A stretch of DNA of 64,000 nucleotides from Planctomycetaceae bacterium (GTDB lineage Bacteria > Planctomycetota > Planctomycetia > Planctomycetales > Planctomycetaceae). Made by a program: the position numbers and the translations under genes. Positions 1 to 9,856 of the stretch are shown in pieces. The notes under the pieces were generated by a model. It saw only the letters and a list, made by a program, of their open reading frames with translations. It searched no databases and was not told the DNA's origin. The stretch lies in assembly GCA_024742875.1 (NCBI GenBank), contig JANSXP010000011.1, positions 1 through 64,000 of the forward strand, given 5' to 3'. Each line of letters begins with the position of its first letter. Positions within the stretch are counted from its first letter, which is position 1.

Positions 1-163
1 ACGGTCCCTGGTTGACGAGCTGTTTGAGCCGCCGTATGAACCGTCCCTGTCTGAGAAACCGTCGGCCCGTCAACTGACCGGTCCGTCGATCTGGCTGGAA
101 ATTCTGTGTCTGGTGGCCCTGGCGGTGCTGCTGATCGCGGGGATCTGGCTGGCGAGCCGCTGA
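1..163 (+). CDS. C-terminal end of an unknown membrane-anchored protein (partial)
   Basis: An open frame enters from the left edge (frame starting at base 2) and stops with TGA at 161-163, giving the last 53 residues of a protein. The visible part is a short acidic/proline-containing stretch followed by one hydrophobic segment of about 20 residues (LEILCLVALAVLLIAGIWLA) and a two-residue polar end, so the protein appears to finish with a single transmembrane helix. The family cannot be named from this fragment. It is co-directional with lspA, whose ATG lies about 90 bases downstream. Confidence 0.6.
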   Translation, partial: RSLVDELFEPPYEPSLSEKPSARQLTGPSIWLEILCLVALAVLLIAGIWLASR

Positions 164-254
164 ATTCGGCAGTTTTCGTTAAGTCCGCATTCCACGACGC
201 TTGCCCGAACCGATACGATTCGCCCCTCACGCCATTGCCCGGGACTCAATCGAT

Positions 255-839
255 ATGGAAAAACTGCCCGCCAACCGTTTGCCCATCTTTATTGTGGTGG
301 CTGTCTTCAGCCTGACTGCGGACCTGTGGTCCAAGTCATGGGCCTTCACGACATACGGTGTGCGCCACGGGTCTGAGTGGATACTGGACAGCTTTGTGCG
401 GTTCCGCTGGTTTACGAGCCTGAATGAAGGCGCGCTGTGGGGAATGGGGCAGGGCTTCGCCTGGTTTTTTGCTCTGCTCAGCGTGGCCGCGTTTGGCGGA
501 ATCGTTTTCTGGCTGTTCTTCCGGCGCGGTGCGGACAGCCTGTGGCTGACCATTTCGCTGGCATTCGTTACGGGGGGAACACTGGGCAATCTGTACGACC
601 GCGCTGGCCTGCATGGCATCACCCGCAACGGCAGTGAAGTCTCGATCAAGGCGGTCCGCGACTTTTTTCACTTCCAGTTTGGCGGCACGCCCGACAACCC
701 CGGGCTGGACTGGGCCATTTTTAACGTGGCGGACATCTGCCTGGTGACCGGAGCCATCATGCTGATGCTGCAGTCCATCTTCGCCCCCATTCCGCCGCGG
801 ACTGCAGACACCGAAGCGGGCGCTCAGGCTACGGCCTGA
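255..839 (+). CDS. lspA: Signal peptidase II (lipoprotein signal peptidase)
   Basis: Aspartic protease of the inner membrane that removes signal peptides from prolipoproteins after lipid attachment. The 194-residue product has four hydrophobic segments and the family signatures: ADLWSK near residue 22, NEGALWG near 58, GNLYDR with catalytic Asp115, and FNVAD with catalytic Asp160. The ATG at 255 is chosen because it precedes the first membrane helix at the usual distance; a TTG at 201 would add 18 residues without family character. There is an extra loop (about residues 120-150) between the two catalytic motifs, as in slightly long family members. The 3' end overlaps the convergent quinone oxidoreductase gene by 11 bases. 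Confidence 0.93.
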   Translation: MEKLPANRLPIFIVVAVFSLTADLWSKSWAFTTYGVRHGSEWILDSFVRFRWFTSLNEGALWGMGQGFAWFFALLSVAAFGGIVFWLFFRRGADSLWLTISLAFVTGGTLGNLYDRAGLHGITRNGSEVSIKAVRDFFHFQFGGTPDNPGLDWAIFNVADICLVTGAIMLMLQSIFAPIPPRTADTEAGAQATA

Positions 840-1827
840 TCACAATCTTGCCGGACAGCGTGCCGGCGCCATGCAGCGTGTTGTCTTCCTGCAACTGATG
901 CGCGGCGGCCGCTTCTGCCAGAGGAAACTCTGCGCCAATATGGCCCTTCAGCTTTCCGGCCGCCAAAAGCGCGTTCAGTTGTATGGCACTGACTCGCTGC
1001 TCATCGGACGAAGCGTTGAACATCGCAAAGCCAATGGCCCGCAGGTCATTCACATAGAATGGTCCGACGGGAAATTCGGGGCGAGCATCACGACCGGCCA
1101 TCAGTATGTAGCGGCCGCGTTTGGCAAGCAGCGGAATTGTGGTCTCTGGCTGAGGGTTTCGCAGCGTTTCAAACCACACGTTGAACGGTCCCGCCTGGGC
1201 GACCAGCTCGGCCAGACGCGCAGCCACATCGGTGCTGCGATAGTTGATGACGTCGGTGGCTCCCAGTGAAATGGCCTGCGCCGCCTTGTCATCACTGCCC
1301 ACCGTTGTCGTGACGTGCCCGCCGGCAGCCGCCACCAGCTGGACCACAGCGGAACCAACGCCTCCCGTGCCGCCGTTAACAAACACGCGTTCTCCCGGCT
1401 GCAGGTCGGCATGCAAAAAGAGCCCCAGGTGTGCCGTGATGCCCGTTAGTGAAACGGCAGCGGCCGTCGCCGCGTCCACGCCGTCAGGCACGGGATACAA
1501 CCATTGTTCGTCCACACAGCACAGTTCACAGAAGGTTCCCTGCCGCCCCGCCAGTCCCTGATTGCTGCCCCAAACCCGCTCTCCCACCTGAAATCGAGAG
1601 AATCCTTCGCCTTTGTCCACGACGGTTCCGGCCAGGTCACAGCCTGGTATGTATGGCATTGGCAGATCGGCCGTCACCGCGCCGCTGCGCAGATACACGT
1701 CTATGGGATTGACGGCCATCGCCTCGGTCCGCACGATCACCTGTCCGGGACCAGCCACCGGGTCGGGCAGATCAGCGTACTGAATAACATCGGCGGGACC
1801 CGTTTGGTTGAGAAAGGCTGCTTTCAC
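829..1827 (-). CDS. Zinc-independent quinone oxidoreductase / MDR-family alcohol dehydrogenase
   Basis: A 332-residue medium-chain dehydrogenase/reductase, probably an NADPH-dependent quinone or enone reductase in the cytoplasm. The N-terminal GroES-like half contains NPIDVYLRSG and GCDLAGTVV (about residues 40-72); the Rossmann half carries NGGTGGVGSAVVQ (about residue 150), the nucleotide-binding motif typical of the quinone oxidoreductase branch. The structural-zinc cysteine cluster of classical alcohol dehydrogenases is absent. The start is GTG at 1827; the preceding gene stops with TGA at 1826-1824, so the two share a GTGA overlap and are likely translationally coupled. The substrate is not inferable. 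Confidence 0.88.
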   Translation of the reverse strand: MKAAFLNQTGPADVIQYADLPDPVAGPGQVIVRTEAMAVNPIDVYLRSGAVTADLPMPYIPGCDLAGTVVDKGEGFSRFQVGERVWGSNQGLAGRQGTFCELCCVDEQWLYPVPDGVDAATAAAVSLTGITAHLGLFLHADLQPGERVFVNGGTGGVGSAVVQLVAAAGGHVTTTVGSDDKAAQAISLGATDVINYRSTDVAARLAELVAQAGPFNVWFETLRNPQPETTIPLLAKRGRYILMAGRDARPEFPVGPFYVNDLRAIGFAMFNASSDEQRVSAIQLNALLAAGKLKGHIGAEFPLAEAAAAHQLQEDNTLHGAGTLSGKIVIRP

Positions 1828-3965
1828 GATGCACTCGTTTCCAAACGTGATGTTGAAGTTTTCGATTTTCGCGGCAGCACAATGCTAACAGCGATGGTGA
1901 GCAGCAGAAAACCGCCCGAGCACCAGGCTCCCCAGATGAGGCTCGCAGGCTCAAATCGCCACCGCACAGTATGCTGTCCGGCCGGTACATTGACCGTTCG
2001 AAACAGCTCGTCGGCGGCCAGCGGAACCTGACGTTCTCCGTCAACGGTCACCTGCCAGCCGGGATACATCAGTTCCTTCAGCGTGACCGCACTGTCTTTC
2101 TCCAGACTGATGTCAAAGGCCACCGTCCGATTTGTCAGTTCCGTAACGCGGACCTGAGGACGATCGCGCTGAGCCGTCACAATCAGTCCGTCGCAGTCAG
2201 TCAGACGATAGAGAAAGCACTGTGCACCGCCTCGCCCCCACACCAGATTGAGCACGGCATCGGGCCAGGCCCCCTGAAGTTCAATGGCGGAATGGGGCTG
2301 GGGGATCGGCTCGGTCGTCAGAATGTGGGAGACACCAAGTGCGCGCAGTGCTTCCCGCTGTGCGGTATTGGGAAATTCTTCGTCGCCCGCCGAGGTCGAC
2401 GGATTCAGTTGTTCGCTGTAATAGACAGACGGCCCCAGTCCCAGATACTGCGGTACGCAGCTGACCCCAAAGAAGTTGCCGATGTTGGGCCCGGGAGCCA
2501 GCAGCCGGTGACGCAGCCGGTCACCGCTGAGCATCTGCTGCCGGACCCAGCTGTCATCGAGTTTCTGCAGCGGCGAAAGCGGAACAACAATCGCGTCCGC
2601 CACATAGCGCGAGGCCGTCAGTGTGTCCCACACATTCAACCCACCGATGCCCAGAACAAGCAGCACAACGGAAGCCGGCTTCCAGCGAATCAGCAAAGCA
2701 TCCAGCGTGAGCCCCGCGATCAGGCCACCGCCCAGCGCGGCGACCATCGTGTAACGTCCCGGTCCGTTGAAGAACCCAAAGCCTGGCAGATGTCGTGCAA
2801 GCGGCATCAGCCAGCCGGTGGCATAAACCACGGCAAGCAGGCTCAGCAAAGACCACGTGGCCCAGACGCCCGGTGGAAACCTCTGCCGCAAAGATGGTGA
2901 GAGGGAAGCCAGCACAAGCCCCAGAGGAATCAGCCCCCAGTAGAAGTGCGCCTCCACATGATTCGTATCCGCCGCCACAGCTCCAGGTGTTGTGCGAAAC
3001 GCGGCCGACTGGATGATCTCCGGCGTGTGCCAGTAGGTCCACGAGGCTGCCAGTTGAGTCAGATAGACGGGCGGCAGGTGACCAAACGCCGGGTCGAACT
3101 GCTCGTGCTCACCATGTCGCTGGCTGGCCAGCTTCAGTTCATAGGTCGGCAGCAGCTGAACGCCGGCGGTGCCCAGACTCAGAGCGACGGCCAGCAGCGG
3201 TAACGCGGCCGTCCGCCAGGCAATCGGATGGGCGGCGGTACTCGACGAACTTTTCCGTGGGAAGAGTCGAAACAACACCGCATACAGACAGATCGTCAAC
3301 TGGCCAACAAATGCCAGCGTGAAATGGCCGGACAGCAGATGAGTGCCAAGACACAGCACGAGCGCTGCGAACAGCCAGCCGGACGGCCGTTTCAGCAGAG
3401 AATCGGTAATCCAGAGTGTCAGCGGAAACCAAACACCCGCCACAATACTCCACTCGTGGCTGATGCGCGCCGGAAACCAGCCGTAGACAAAGATGACGGC
3501 CGTCAGCAGCGCAGACATCTGGGACAGATTCTGACATCGAGCGAATCGCCACGTGAACAGAAATGCGAAAGCGTAGTGTCCCACAATGCCCCAGTGGAAC
3601 GCGGTTTCCACATCCAGCACGCGGTACAGGACCTGATTGGGGGGATAGAACACGCCGGCCTGGCTTTCGGCCAGCAGCGGATAACCGAGTCCGGTGAGTC
3701 GATGCCACAGTGGCAGTTCACCGCTGGCGAACGCTTCGGCCATGACGAGTTTCTGCGGCAGAAAGTAAGCGTAGATATCGCCGCCGATCAGCCCGCTGCC
3801 CGTCAGCAGTCCCCACCACACAAACGCGGCCAGCGCTCCTCCCAGTGTGGCCGCCAGCCCCCAGTGTCCGAACGTCACCCGCGGATTGGCTGGAACCGTC
3901 TGCACTGACCCATCAGATTGGCGGCCGTCGGTCCGGTCCAAGGTGTTCGCTTTCGTCTGTGCCAC
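1824..3965 (-). CDS. YfhO-like polytopic membrane protein
   Basis: A 713-residue inner-membrane protein with about a dozen hydrophobic helices and a final helix near the C-terminus. The N-terminal part shows features seen in the YfhO/GT-C-like family: GGDIYAYFLPQK (about residue 60), a PLWHRLTGLGYP segment and FYPPNQVLY. Members are thought to act in glycosyl transfer or modification of envelope polymers, but no acceptor can be named here. The soluble region before the last helix (about residues 590-670) resembles the C-terminal beta domain of the family. The first in-frame start I can find is GTG at 3965, without a clear Shine-Dalgarno sequence, so the N-terminus is uncertain. It overlaps the downstream oxidoreductase by four bases. 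Confidence 0.78.
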   Translation of the reverse strand: MAQTKANTLDRTDGRQSDGSVQTVPANPRVTFGHWGLAATLGGALAAFVWWGLLTGSGLIGGDIYAYFLPQKLVMAEAFASGELPLWHRLTGLGYPLLAESQAGVFYPPNQVLYRVLDVETAFHWGIVGHYAFAFLFTWRFARCQNLSQMSALLTAVIFVYGWFPARISHEWSIVAGVWFPLTLWITDSLLKRPSGWLFAALVLCLGTHLLSGHFTLAFVGQLTICLYAVLFRLFPRKSSSSTAAHPIAWRTAALPLLAVALSLGTAGVQLLPTYELKLASQRHGEHEQFDPAFGHLPPVYLTQLAASWTYWHTPEIIQSAAFRTTPGAVAADTNHVEAHFYWGLIPLGLVLASLSPSLRQRFPPGVWATWSLLSLLAVVYATGWLMPLARHLPGFGFFNGPGRYTMVAALGGGLIAGLTLDALLIRWKPASVVLLVLGIGGLNVWDTLTASRYVADAIVVPLSPLQKLDDSWVRQQMLSGDRLRHRLLAPGPNIGNFFGVSCVPQYLGLGPSVYYSEQLNPSTSAGDEEFPNTAQREALRALGVSHILTTEPIPQPHSAIELQGAWPDAVLNLVWGRGGAQCFLYRLTDCDGLIVTAQRDRPQVRVTELTNRTVAFDISLEKDSAVTLKELMYPGWQVTVDGERQVPLAADELFRTVNVPAGQHTVRWRFEPASLIWGAWCSGGFLLLTIAVSIVLPRKSKTSTSRLETSAS

Positions 3966-4013
3966 AGCGAAAAGAAACAGGGGCGCGGCGTCTGCCGGGC
4001 GTCACCGGACAGG

Positions 4014-4319
4014 CTACGCGACATCGGCGTCAAAGACGCGGACCTGCTCCCAGTTCTCTTTGTTGTTTTCGATGAACTGCAAATGCTCGGGAGCCACCTG
4101 ATACGTGTCGTGCGATTCCCGCGTATCAAACACAATGTTCAGTGCCACATGAAACTCACGATCATTAACAGGTCGATCGTAGCTGGCGGCCAGTCGGCCG
4201 GCTGCGAAAAACTCAACGCCATTGTGGTCTTTCAGGTACTTCGTGATTTCCGCCACCAGAGCCTCACAGGCGGCATCAGAAGAATCCTTCAGCGTGAAAT
4301 AGACCATATGGGACAACAT
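4014..4319 (-). CDS. Dabb-family (stress-responsive A/B barrel) protein
   Basis: A small cytoplasmic protein of 101 residues with the alpha+beta barrel signature: an opening HMVYFTLKD strand, a central [11 protein letters not shown] segment and a C-terminal [12 protein letters not shown] helix. The family forms dimers; some plant and bacterial members bind or cyclise polyketides, but most bacterial copies are uncharacterised. The ATG at 4319 is preceded by GGAAAG at a suitable distance; an ATG four codons later is also possible. It lies downstream of the ParA gene on the same strand, separated by a hairpin terminator, so it probably has its own promoter. Confidence 0.8.
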   Translation of the reverse strand: MLSHMVYFTLKDSSDAACEALVAEITKYLKDHNGVEFFAAGRLAASYDRPVNDREFHVALNIVFDTRESHDTYQVAPEHLQFIENNKENWEQVRVFDADVA

Positions 4320-4441
4320 AAGAGCAATCTTTCCAGAGAGAACCGTTTGAAACGTCAATTCGATGCGGCAGTATGACGCGGCCGTCGCAGTGACTCAATT
4401 CAATCAGCTTTCCGATTTGCACGCGTGTGCCATTGGCAACG

Positions 4442-4478
4442 AAAAAGCGGCCGCCCGCTGTGCGCAGGACGGCCGCTG
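4442..4478 (-). terminator. Rho-independent terminator of the parA-like gene
   Basis: Arms 4447-4453 and 4470-4476 (GCGGCCG / CGGCCGC) pair, extendable by one A-T pair; on the minus strand the stem is followed directly by a run of five T. It lies 23 bases past the ParA stop codon. Confidence 0.75.
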
Positions 4479-4500
4479 TGAGTTTTCCGGCTGGTGATCA

Positions 4501-5334
4501 TCAGGCCGCCTGAGCGGGCGTTTCTCCCGTGTCGGACAGACTGTCCTCCATCGCCAGCACTTCACGTCCCAGTTCCGCATAGTCTTTTGCGCCCGGGCAG
4601 GTGGGCGCGTAGTCGAAGATCGACTGCCCAAAACTGGGCGCCTCAGCCAGTTTGATGTTGCGACGAACACGCGTGCGGAAAATCCGAGCGTCCGCCCACG
4701 GCGTATCGCTGTCGCTGGACGTCAGAAAATGACGCAGATCTTCTGTCACATCGGCCGCCAGTCGGGTACCGGATTCGTACAGACACAGGGCCACACCGGA
4801 CACGCACAAATCACGATTGAGCCGTCGGGTTACCAGTGCCGTGGTTTCAAACAGTTTGGACAGCCCCTGCAGCGCGAAAAAGTGCGGCTGCAGCGGAATC
4901 AGCACCTCTGTGACCGCACAAAGGGCGTTGATGGTCAGCACGCCCAGCGATGGCGGACAGTCCATAATGACGTAGTCGAGCTTGTTGTTGTCCCGCCAGT
5001 GTTTCATGGCGTTACGCAGCAGAAACTCGCGACCACCCACATTAGCCAGTTCGACCTCGGCGGCTGCCAGATCAATATTCGAGGGGATGACAGAAATGTT
5101 CTGCCCCACCAGCTGCCGCACCTGATCGACGTCCGCTTCTCCGGCAAACACGTCGTAAACAGTGGCCACGCCGGGACCGCATTCGAGCCCAAGGTGAAAT
5201 GACGCGTGCCCCTGAGGATCCATATCGATCACGCACACGCGTTTGCCGGCTCGGGCCAGAGCGGCCGCCAGATTAACACTGGTGGTCGTCTTGCCAACGC
5301 CACCTTTTTGATTCATGACTGCAATGGTGCGCAT
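4501..5334 (-). CDS. ParA/Soj-family ATPase
   Basis: A deviant Walker-type ATPase of 277 residues that would act in DNA or cargo partitioning. The N-terminus [17 protein letters not shown] contains the deviant Walker A (KGGVGKTT, with the signature first lysine); the switch regions appear as DMDPQGHAS (about residue 40) and DCPPSLG (about residue 125). The ATG at 5334 is chosen because it places Walker A at residue 9, as in Soj; an upstream start at 5391 adds 19 unconserved residues. No parB, parS-like repeat array or origin is visible nearby, so this may be an orphan ParA rather than the chromosomal partition pair. A terminator follows the gene. Confidence 0.88.
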   Translation of the reverse strand: MRTIAVMNQKGGVGKTTTSVNLAAALARAGKRVCVIDMDPQGHASFHLGLECGPGVATVYDVFAGEADVDQVRQLVGQNISVIPSNIDLAAAEVELANVGGREFLLRNAMKHWRDNNKLDYVIMDCPPSLGVLTINALCAVTEVLIPLQPHFFALQGLSKLFETTALVTRRLNRDLCVSGVALCLYESGTRLAADVTEDLRHFLTSSDSDTPWADARIFRTRVRRNIKLAEAPSFGQSIFDYAPTCPGAKDYAELGREVLAMEDSLSDTGETPAQAA

Positions 5335-5656
5335 GACTGGTCTTCCGTTCGAATCGCACAGTGTCGGGAGTGTCCCGTTATCAACGATCACACTGTAAAC
5401 CAGACATGATCGCCGGGTGAAGACGAGTCAGCCCGCCAGATCGCAGTGCCGCTGCGGTAACCCGATCAGGCCGCCGCTGGCGAATATTGCTTCGGTGAAA
5501 TCAGCACACGCGGTCGGCACGCGGCAGATTCTGCCGCATTCAGCTCTCGACGTGCGTGTGCTCTGAGCACCCGTGGCGGGTTTCCCAGTGGAAGGTTTCC
5601 GGCGGAATGTCGGCCGGAGAGTTCCCGCGGCCAGGAGCGTTCCCATCGTCGCAGGA
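5335..5656. other. Intergenic region without a convincing gene
   Basis: Upstream of the ParA gene and downstream of the 123-residue gene. A hairpin with arms 5521-5527 and 5531-5537 (GCGGCAG / CTGCCGC, three-base loop) may end transcription of the upstream gene but lacks a T-run. Short open frames here have no recognisable protein character. Confidence 0.5.
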
Positions 5657-6028
5657 TCACTTCGCCGCCGCTGCGACAATCCGATCATATTCGTCCAGCA
5701 GGACCTGCATCTGCTCGGCGGCATACTCAACGGACATCACCGCCTGCTGGAAGTTGGTGTGGGTGGAGGCGCTCCAGGCGTGCTCACGAAATTCGGCGGC
5801 CGCCTTCTTCAGCTTGCCGATCTTCTTGCGGGCAAACTTAAAATAAACCGCCGGGTCATCGGCCTTGGACTCAATGGCCCGACTCATATCGAACACCGCG
5901 CGGACGATGACCATCAGTTCGGGATAATCTTCGACCTCGTCGCAGTGCTTGATGAACGTTCGCACCATCCAGGCGTGAGCCATCGTTTTTTGAAACGTGG
6001 CAACCAGTTCGCGCAGTTCCTCACTCAT
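5657..6028 (-). CDS. Conserved-looking small helical protein of unknown function
   Basis: A 123-residue soluble protein, strongly charged and predicted by eye to be all-helical. It starts MSEELRELVATFQKT, has a central VIVRAVFDMSRAIESK segment and ends in a long helix (about residues 85-118) with an alanine-rich tail. There is no signal peptide, membrane segment or metal motif. The ATG at 6028 begins 17 bases after the apt stop codon on the same strand, so it is probably the last gene of a kinase-apt-hypothetical group. I do not recognise the family. Codon use matches the neighbours, which supports it being real. Confidence 0.65.
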   Translation of the reverse strand: MSEELRELVATFQKTMAHAWMVRTFIKHCDEVEDYPELMVIVRAVFDMSRAIESKADDPAVYFKFARKKIGKLKKAAAEFREHAWSASTHTNFQQAVMSVEYAAEQMQVLLDEYDRIVAAAAK

Positions 6029-6045
6029 GGAAGGGCTCTCTTCAG

Positions 6046-6579
6046 CTACTCGTCCGCATCTTCTGTGGCGTACTGCAGCAGACTGACGACGTCGATTCCG
6101 TCGAGTCTGTCACGGCCTTTGAGAAACGTCAGTTCAATGACGAAGGCGGCTCCCACAACCGTGGCCTCCTGCTGTCGCGCCAGATTCAGACAGGCTTCAA
6201 TGGTACCACCGGTGGCCAGAAGATCGTCCACCAGGAGCACACGGTCTCCGGCCGTGATGGCGTCACTGTGGATTTCGAGCGTATCCGAGCCGTACTCCAG
6301 ATCGTATTGAAACTGCTGTGTTTCACCGGGCAGCTTGCCTGGCTTGCGGACCGGCACAAACGCGCATCCCAATTCCATCGCCAGGGGGGCTCCAAAGACA
6401 AATCCCCGGGCTTCCGCTGCCAGCACCGACGTCACACCGGATTGGCGAAACGGCTCCGCCATCTGACGGATCACTTCTTTCATCGCGTCCGCGGACTTAA
6501 GCATCGGCGTGATGTCACGAAACATGATGCCGGGTTTGGGGAAGTCAGCGATCGAACGAATGTACGGCTTCAGGTCCAC
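6046..6579 (-). CDS. apt: Adenine phosphoribosyltransferase
   Basis: Purine salvage enzyme converting adenine and PRPP to AMP and pyrophosphate in the cytoplasm. The 177-residue product has the family opening [18 protein letters not shown] (residues 8-25), [10 protein letters not shown] (residues 54-63) and the PRPP-binding [13 protein letters not shown] (residues 114-126). The start is taken as GTG at 6579, preceded by CAGGAAAAA; no nearer ATG exists, an upstream start would run into the kinase gene, and the length then agrees with E. coli Apt (183 residues). It lies 86 bases after the kinase stop and 17 bases before the next small gene. Confidence 0.92.
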   Translation of the reverse strand: MDLKPYIRSIADFPKPGIMFRDITPMLKSADAMKEVIRQMAEPFRQSGVTSVLAAEARGFVFGAPLAMELGCAFVPVRKPGKLPGETQQFQYDLEYGSDTLEIHSDAITAGDRVLLVDDLLATGGTIEACLNLARQQEATVVGAAFVIELTFLKGRDRLDGIDVVSLLQYATEDADE

Positions 6580-6665
6580 GGTCGTTTTTCCTGTCAGAGG
6601 AGTACAATTGAGGCAAGAACTGTAATCGTCCGCCGGGCGGCTGTCACGGCATCGCGGGGGATCGA

Positions 6666-8354
6666 TCAGGGCGACGACGAGGGAGGGCCCAGCAAACGAC
6701 GACAGGTCGCAATTTCCTCGGCCACGGAGGCCTCGTCGGCGTACAGCGCGATCCCGGCCTGCAGCAGCTCCCGTGCTCGTGCACTGTCCGGATCGTCGGC
6801 CAGCAGACCTTCCGCCTTGCTGATAATGTCCCGCAGCAGCAGCCGGGGCGCCGCTTTGTCGGTCTGGCTGTCCCACTCTGCCAGCGTGTCACGGATGAAT
6901 GAACTGAGATACTCGTAATCAGCATCACCGCGAATGATCATCTGTACGGCCTGCAGCTGTGACCGGGCTTCCGCCACCCGTTTGTCCGCGAAGGCTTTGG
7001 TCGCCTGACTGACCAGCCGCTGAATTTCGGATTCCGCCGAATCATCAGTCGGCGCATCCACTTTCAGCCGACGGCAAAATTCGTAGTGGTCCACCTGGGT
7101 GATCCAGTTCTGAATCTGCCCCTGCTGCTCAGCCATGGCTTCGTTGTCGACCAGATCATCCAGAATGTCGCGTGCCCGCAGCCAGCTGGAACCGGCTTCC
7201 TGCTGCATGAGAGCTTCCGCCTTCGCAAATTCCGCCCGCGGATCAACGCCATTGCCGGACAGCAGATACCACGCTGTGAACACCAGCAGACCAAACAGCA
7301 CCAGCAGCACATAGGTGTTGTCAAAAAATCGTTCAACGGGCGTTTTGCGCATCTGCTGGGCGATGTCTTCACGAATCAGATCGCGAACGATGGTGGCCGG
7401 GCCCGGGCGATTCTCCAGTACCTGCGGCCCCGCGTCACTGACCCGCGTTTTGTCGGACGTGCCACCCACTGTGCGGTCACTGGCCGTACTGCTCAGTTCG
7501 GCGTCTTCCGCCGCCTGGGCGTCCCGCTCGTATTCGATTCGAGATCGAACGTTCTGCAGTTGCTTAATGGCAACCAGCGCGTCCGGATAACGACTCTCCG
7601 GTTTCTTCTCCAGCAGACGACAAACATATTCTTCCAGCAGCCGGGGGATCTCCGGCACGTAGCTGGATGGCCTGTCAAACTGAGAAAACTGATGCTGGTG
7701 CAGGATGTCACTGGCCATTTTACCGGTGAACGGCGGCCGTCCGGTGAGCATGACATACATCACAGCGCCCATCGAATACAGATCGCTTTGACGAGTCGCC
7801 TGTTTGCCGCGTGCCTGCTCCGGAGACATATATTCTGCCGTGCCCACCACACCACCGGTCCGTGTCAGACGGGTGGTGGCAAACACGCGTGCCACGCCAA
7901 AGTCCGTCAGCTTGATGTGGCCGTCAGTTCTCACCATCAGATTGGATGGCTTCAGATCGCGATGAATGATGCCCTCGTTATGGGCGGCCTTCAGTGCGGT
8001 GGCAATCTCAAGTGTGATCTCCACCACTTCCTGCCAGGGAATGCGTTTGCGGCGTGAGATCATGGAGGTGAGTGTTTCGCCCTCCACATATTCCATGGAG
8101 TAATAGTAGCTGCCGTCCTCGGTCTGCCCGTCTTCGAACAGCTTCACGATATGTTCGCTGCTGAGTTTTCGCAGGGCTTCAATCTCCCGGGAAAACCGCA
8201 GCACGAAGCCTTCCTCACGCGCCATGGAGGCGGGCAGCACTTTGACGGCCGCTTCCTGTCCCGTGTCGTCGTGCACGCCGAGATAGACGTTCCCCATGCC
8301 ACCGGCGCCGATCTTTTTTTCGATCACATAGGGGCCAACCTGGTCAGGATGCAT
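6666..8354 (-). CDS. Transmembrane Ser/Thr protein kinase (Hanks type)
   Basis: A 562-residue signalling kinase. The N-terminal kinase domain (about 1-270) has the glycine loop [11 protein letters not shown] (16-26), VAIK-type lysine at 38, catalytic HRDLKPSN (131-138), DFG (151-153) and [10 protein letters not shown] (171-180), so it should be active. A variable linker is followed by one transmembrane helix (about 347-366) and a roughly 195-residue C-terminal region outside the cytoplasm, predicted helical with TPR-like spacing but no PASTA repeat. The input may therefore be sensed in the periplasm. The ATG at 8354 fits the kinase fold. apt and a small hypothetical gene follow on the same strand. 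Targets are unknown. Confidence 0.92.
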   Translation of the reverse strand: MHPDQVGPYVIEKKIGAGGMGNVYLGVHDDTGQEAAVKVLPASMAREEGFVLRFSREIEALRKLSSEHIVKLFEDGQTEDGSYYYSMEYVEGETLTSMISRRKRIPWQEVVEITLEIATALKAAHNEGIIHRDLKPSNLMVRTDGHIKLTDFGVARVFATTRLTRTGGVVGTAEYMSPEQARGKQATRQSDLYSMGAVMYVMLTGRPPFTGKMASDILHQHQFSQFDRPSSYVPEIPRLLEEYVCRLLEKKPESRYPDALVAIKQLQNVRSRIEYERDAQAAEDAELSSTASDRTVGGTSDKTRVSDAGPQVLENRPGPATIVRDLIREDIAQQMRKTPVERFFDNTYVLLVLFGLLVFTAWYLLSGNGVDPRAEFAKAEALMQQEAGSSWLRARDILDDLVDNEAMAEQQGQIQNWITQVDHYEFCRRLKVDAPTDDSAESEIQRLVSQATKAFADKRVAEARSQLQAVQMIIRGDADYEYLSSFIRDTLAEWDSQTDKAAPRLLLRDIISKAEGLLADDPDSARARELLQAGIALYADEASVAEEIATCRRLLGPPSSSP

Positions 8355-8582
8355 CAGCGTTTTGCCTGGCTAAATAAGGTTTCAGAACGATTCGCCTGAC
8401 GTCTTCCCACAAGGTTGAAGTCGGCGGAGGATTTGAATTGCAAACCACTTTCGGGTGCTTAGACTCCCGCCATGCGAGGGCCACCTCCATCCCGGCCGCT
8501 GCACTGCAGGGATGAGCGATAACGTTCTGTTGGATCATACCGTTCGATCGATTGAAAACGCACAGGCTGGAAAGTCGAGAAC

Positions 8583-9704
8583 ATGATTGTTGGCGTCCCA
8601 CGAGAAGTAAAGTCTGACGAGTACCGCGTTGCCATGCTGCCCAGCGGCGTGGAAGATCTGGTCGTCTCCGGACATCAGGTCATTGTGGAAACCAACGCCG
8701 GAACCGGCAGCGGAATTCCAGACGAAGAATACGAGGCGGCCGGCGCAACTATCGCCAGCACGGCCAAAGACGTGTTCTCTGAAGCGGAGATGATCGTCAA
8801 AGTCAAAGAGCCACAGCCCGAAGAGTGGCCTCTGCTCAAGCCAGGTCAGATTATCTTTACCTATTTTCATTTTGCTGCGGACGAACGTCTGACGACCAGC
8901 ATGATGGAAACCGGCGCCACGGCCGTGGCCTATGAAACACTGCGTGGTCGCAAAGGCGACCTGCCCCTGCTGACGCCCATGAGCGAAGTGGCAGGACGGA
9001 TGAGCGTTCAGGAAGGCGCCAAGTATCTGGAACGACCTCAGGAGGGTCGCGGCATTCTGCTGGGCGGCGTTCCCGGCGTGGCGCCCGCGCAGATCGCTGT
9101 GCTGGGAGGCGGCGTGGTCGGCAAGAATGCGGCCCAGATTGCGGCCGGTTTTCAGGCTGATGTGTCCATCCTTGATGTCAACGTGGATCGCCTGCGGTAT
9201 CTGGAAGACATCATGCCAGCCAACGTAAACACCATTTTCAGCGACCGCCACAGCATTCGTGAGCAGCTGCGCAACGCCGACCTGGTCATCGGCAGTGTCC
9301 TGATCCCCGGCGCCCGAGCGCCGCGTCTGGTGACCGCTGAAGACCTGAAGATCATGAAACCGGGCGCTGTCATTATTGATGTGTGCATCGATCAGGGAGG
9401 CTGCACGGAAACGTCCCGCCCCACCACACACGCCGAGCCAACCTACATTGTGGACGGCATCGTACACTACTGCGTGGCCAACATGCCCGGAGCCGTGGGC
9501 CGCACAAGCACCTACGCGCTGTGCAACGTCACGTTTCCGTACGTCAAACAGATTGCCAGCAAAGGCCTAGTCCAGGCAGCCGCCGATGAACCGGGCCTGG
9601 TTGAAGCAATCAATCTGGTGGCGGGCAAGGTGACCTACAAGCCGGTCGCCGACACATTCGCTGTTCCGTTTGTGGAGTATGCTCCCGGGCTGCTGGCCAG
9701 CTAA
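8583..9704 (+). CDS. ald: Alanine dehydrogenase
   Basis: NAD-dependent oxidative deamination of L-alanine to pyruvate and ammonia (or the reverse). The 373-residue length is standard. The opening MIVGVPREVKSDEYRVA is a family hallmark; the pyruvate-binding Lys75 (in VKVKEPQ) and catalytic His96 (in FTYFHFAAD) are both at their canonical positions; the NAD-binding glycine motif is VLGGGVVGKNAA (about residue 170) and the late segment HYCVANMPGAV is also typical. The gene is divergent from the kinase, with 228 bases between the starts. It appears monocistronic. Confidence 0.95.
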   Translation: MIVGVPREVKSDEYRVAMLPSGVEDLVVSGHQVIVETNAGTGSGIPDEEYEAAGATIASTAKDVFSEAEMIVKVKEPQPEEWPLLKPGQIIFTYFHFAADERLTTSMMETGATAVAYETLRGRKGDLPLLTPMSEVAGRMSVQEGAKYLERPQEGRGILLGGVPGVAPAQIAVLGGGVVGKNAAQIAAGFQADVSILDVNVDRLRYLEDIMPANVNTIFSDRHSIREQLRNADLVIGSVLIPGARAPRLVTAEDLKIMKPGAVIIDVCIDQGGCTETSRPTTHAEPTYIVDGIVHYCVANMPGAVGRTSTYALCNVTFPYVKQIASKGLVQAAADEPGLVEAINLVAGKVTYKPVADTFAVPFVEYAPGLLAS

Positions 9705-9856
9705 GTCACAGGCAGGGCCGCACCACTCTCCGTTGCGGTTAGCACGGATCGAACGAAAATGCCGATTCGTGCTGGTGTTCGCCATTTGACCACCTGTATC
9801 CTCGCTTTGTACTGCCACAGAACGGCAGACGCTCTGTCCGATCGAGGAATTTCAAC

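Noticed and set aside
4501-5334. Possible chromosome origin or partition locus at the ParA gene
   Set aside because: No parB, dnaA, gidA or parS-like inverted repeats were seen nearby, so an origin is not supported.
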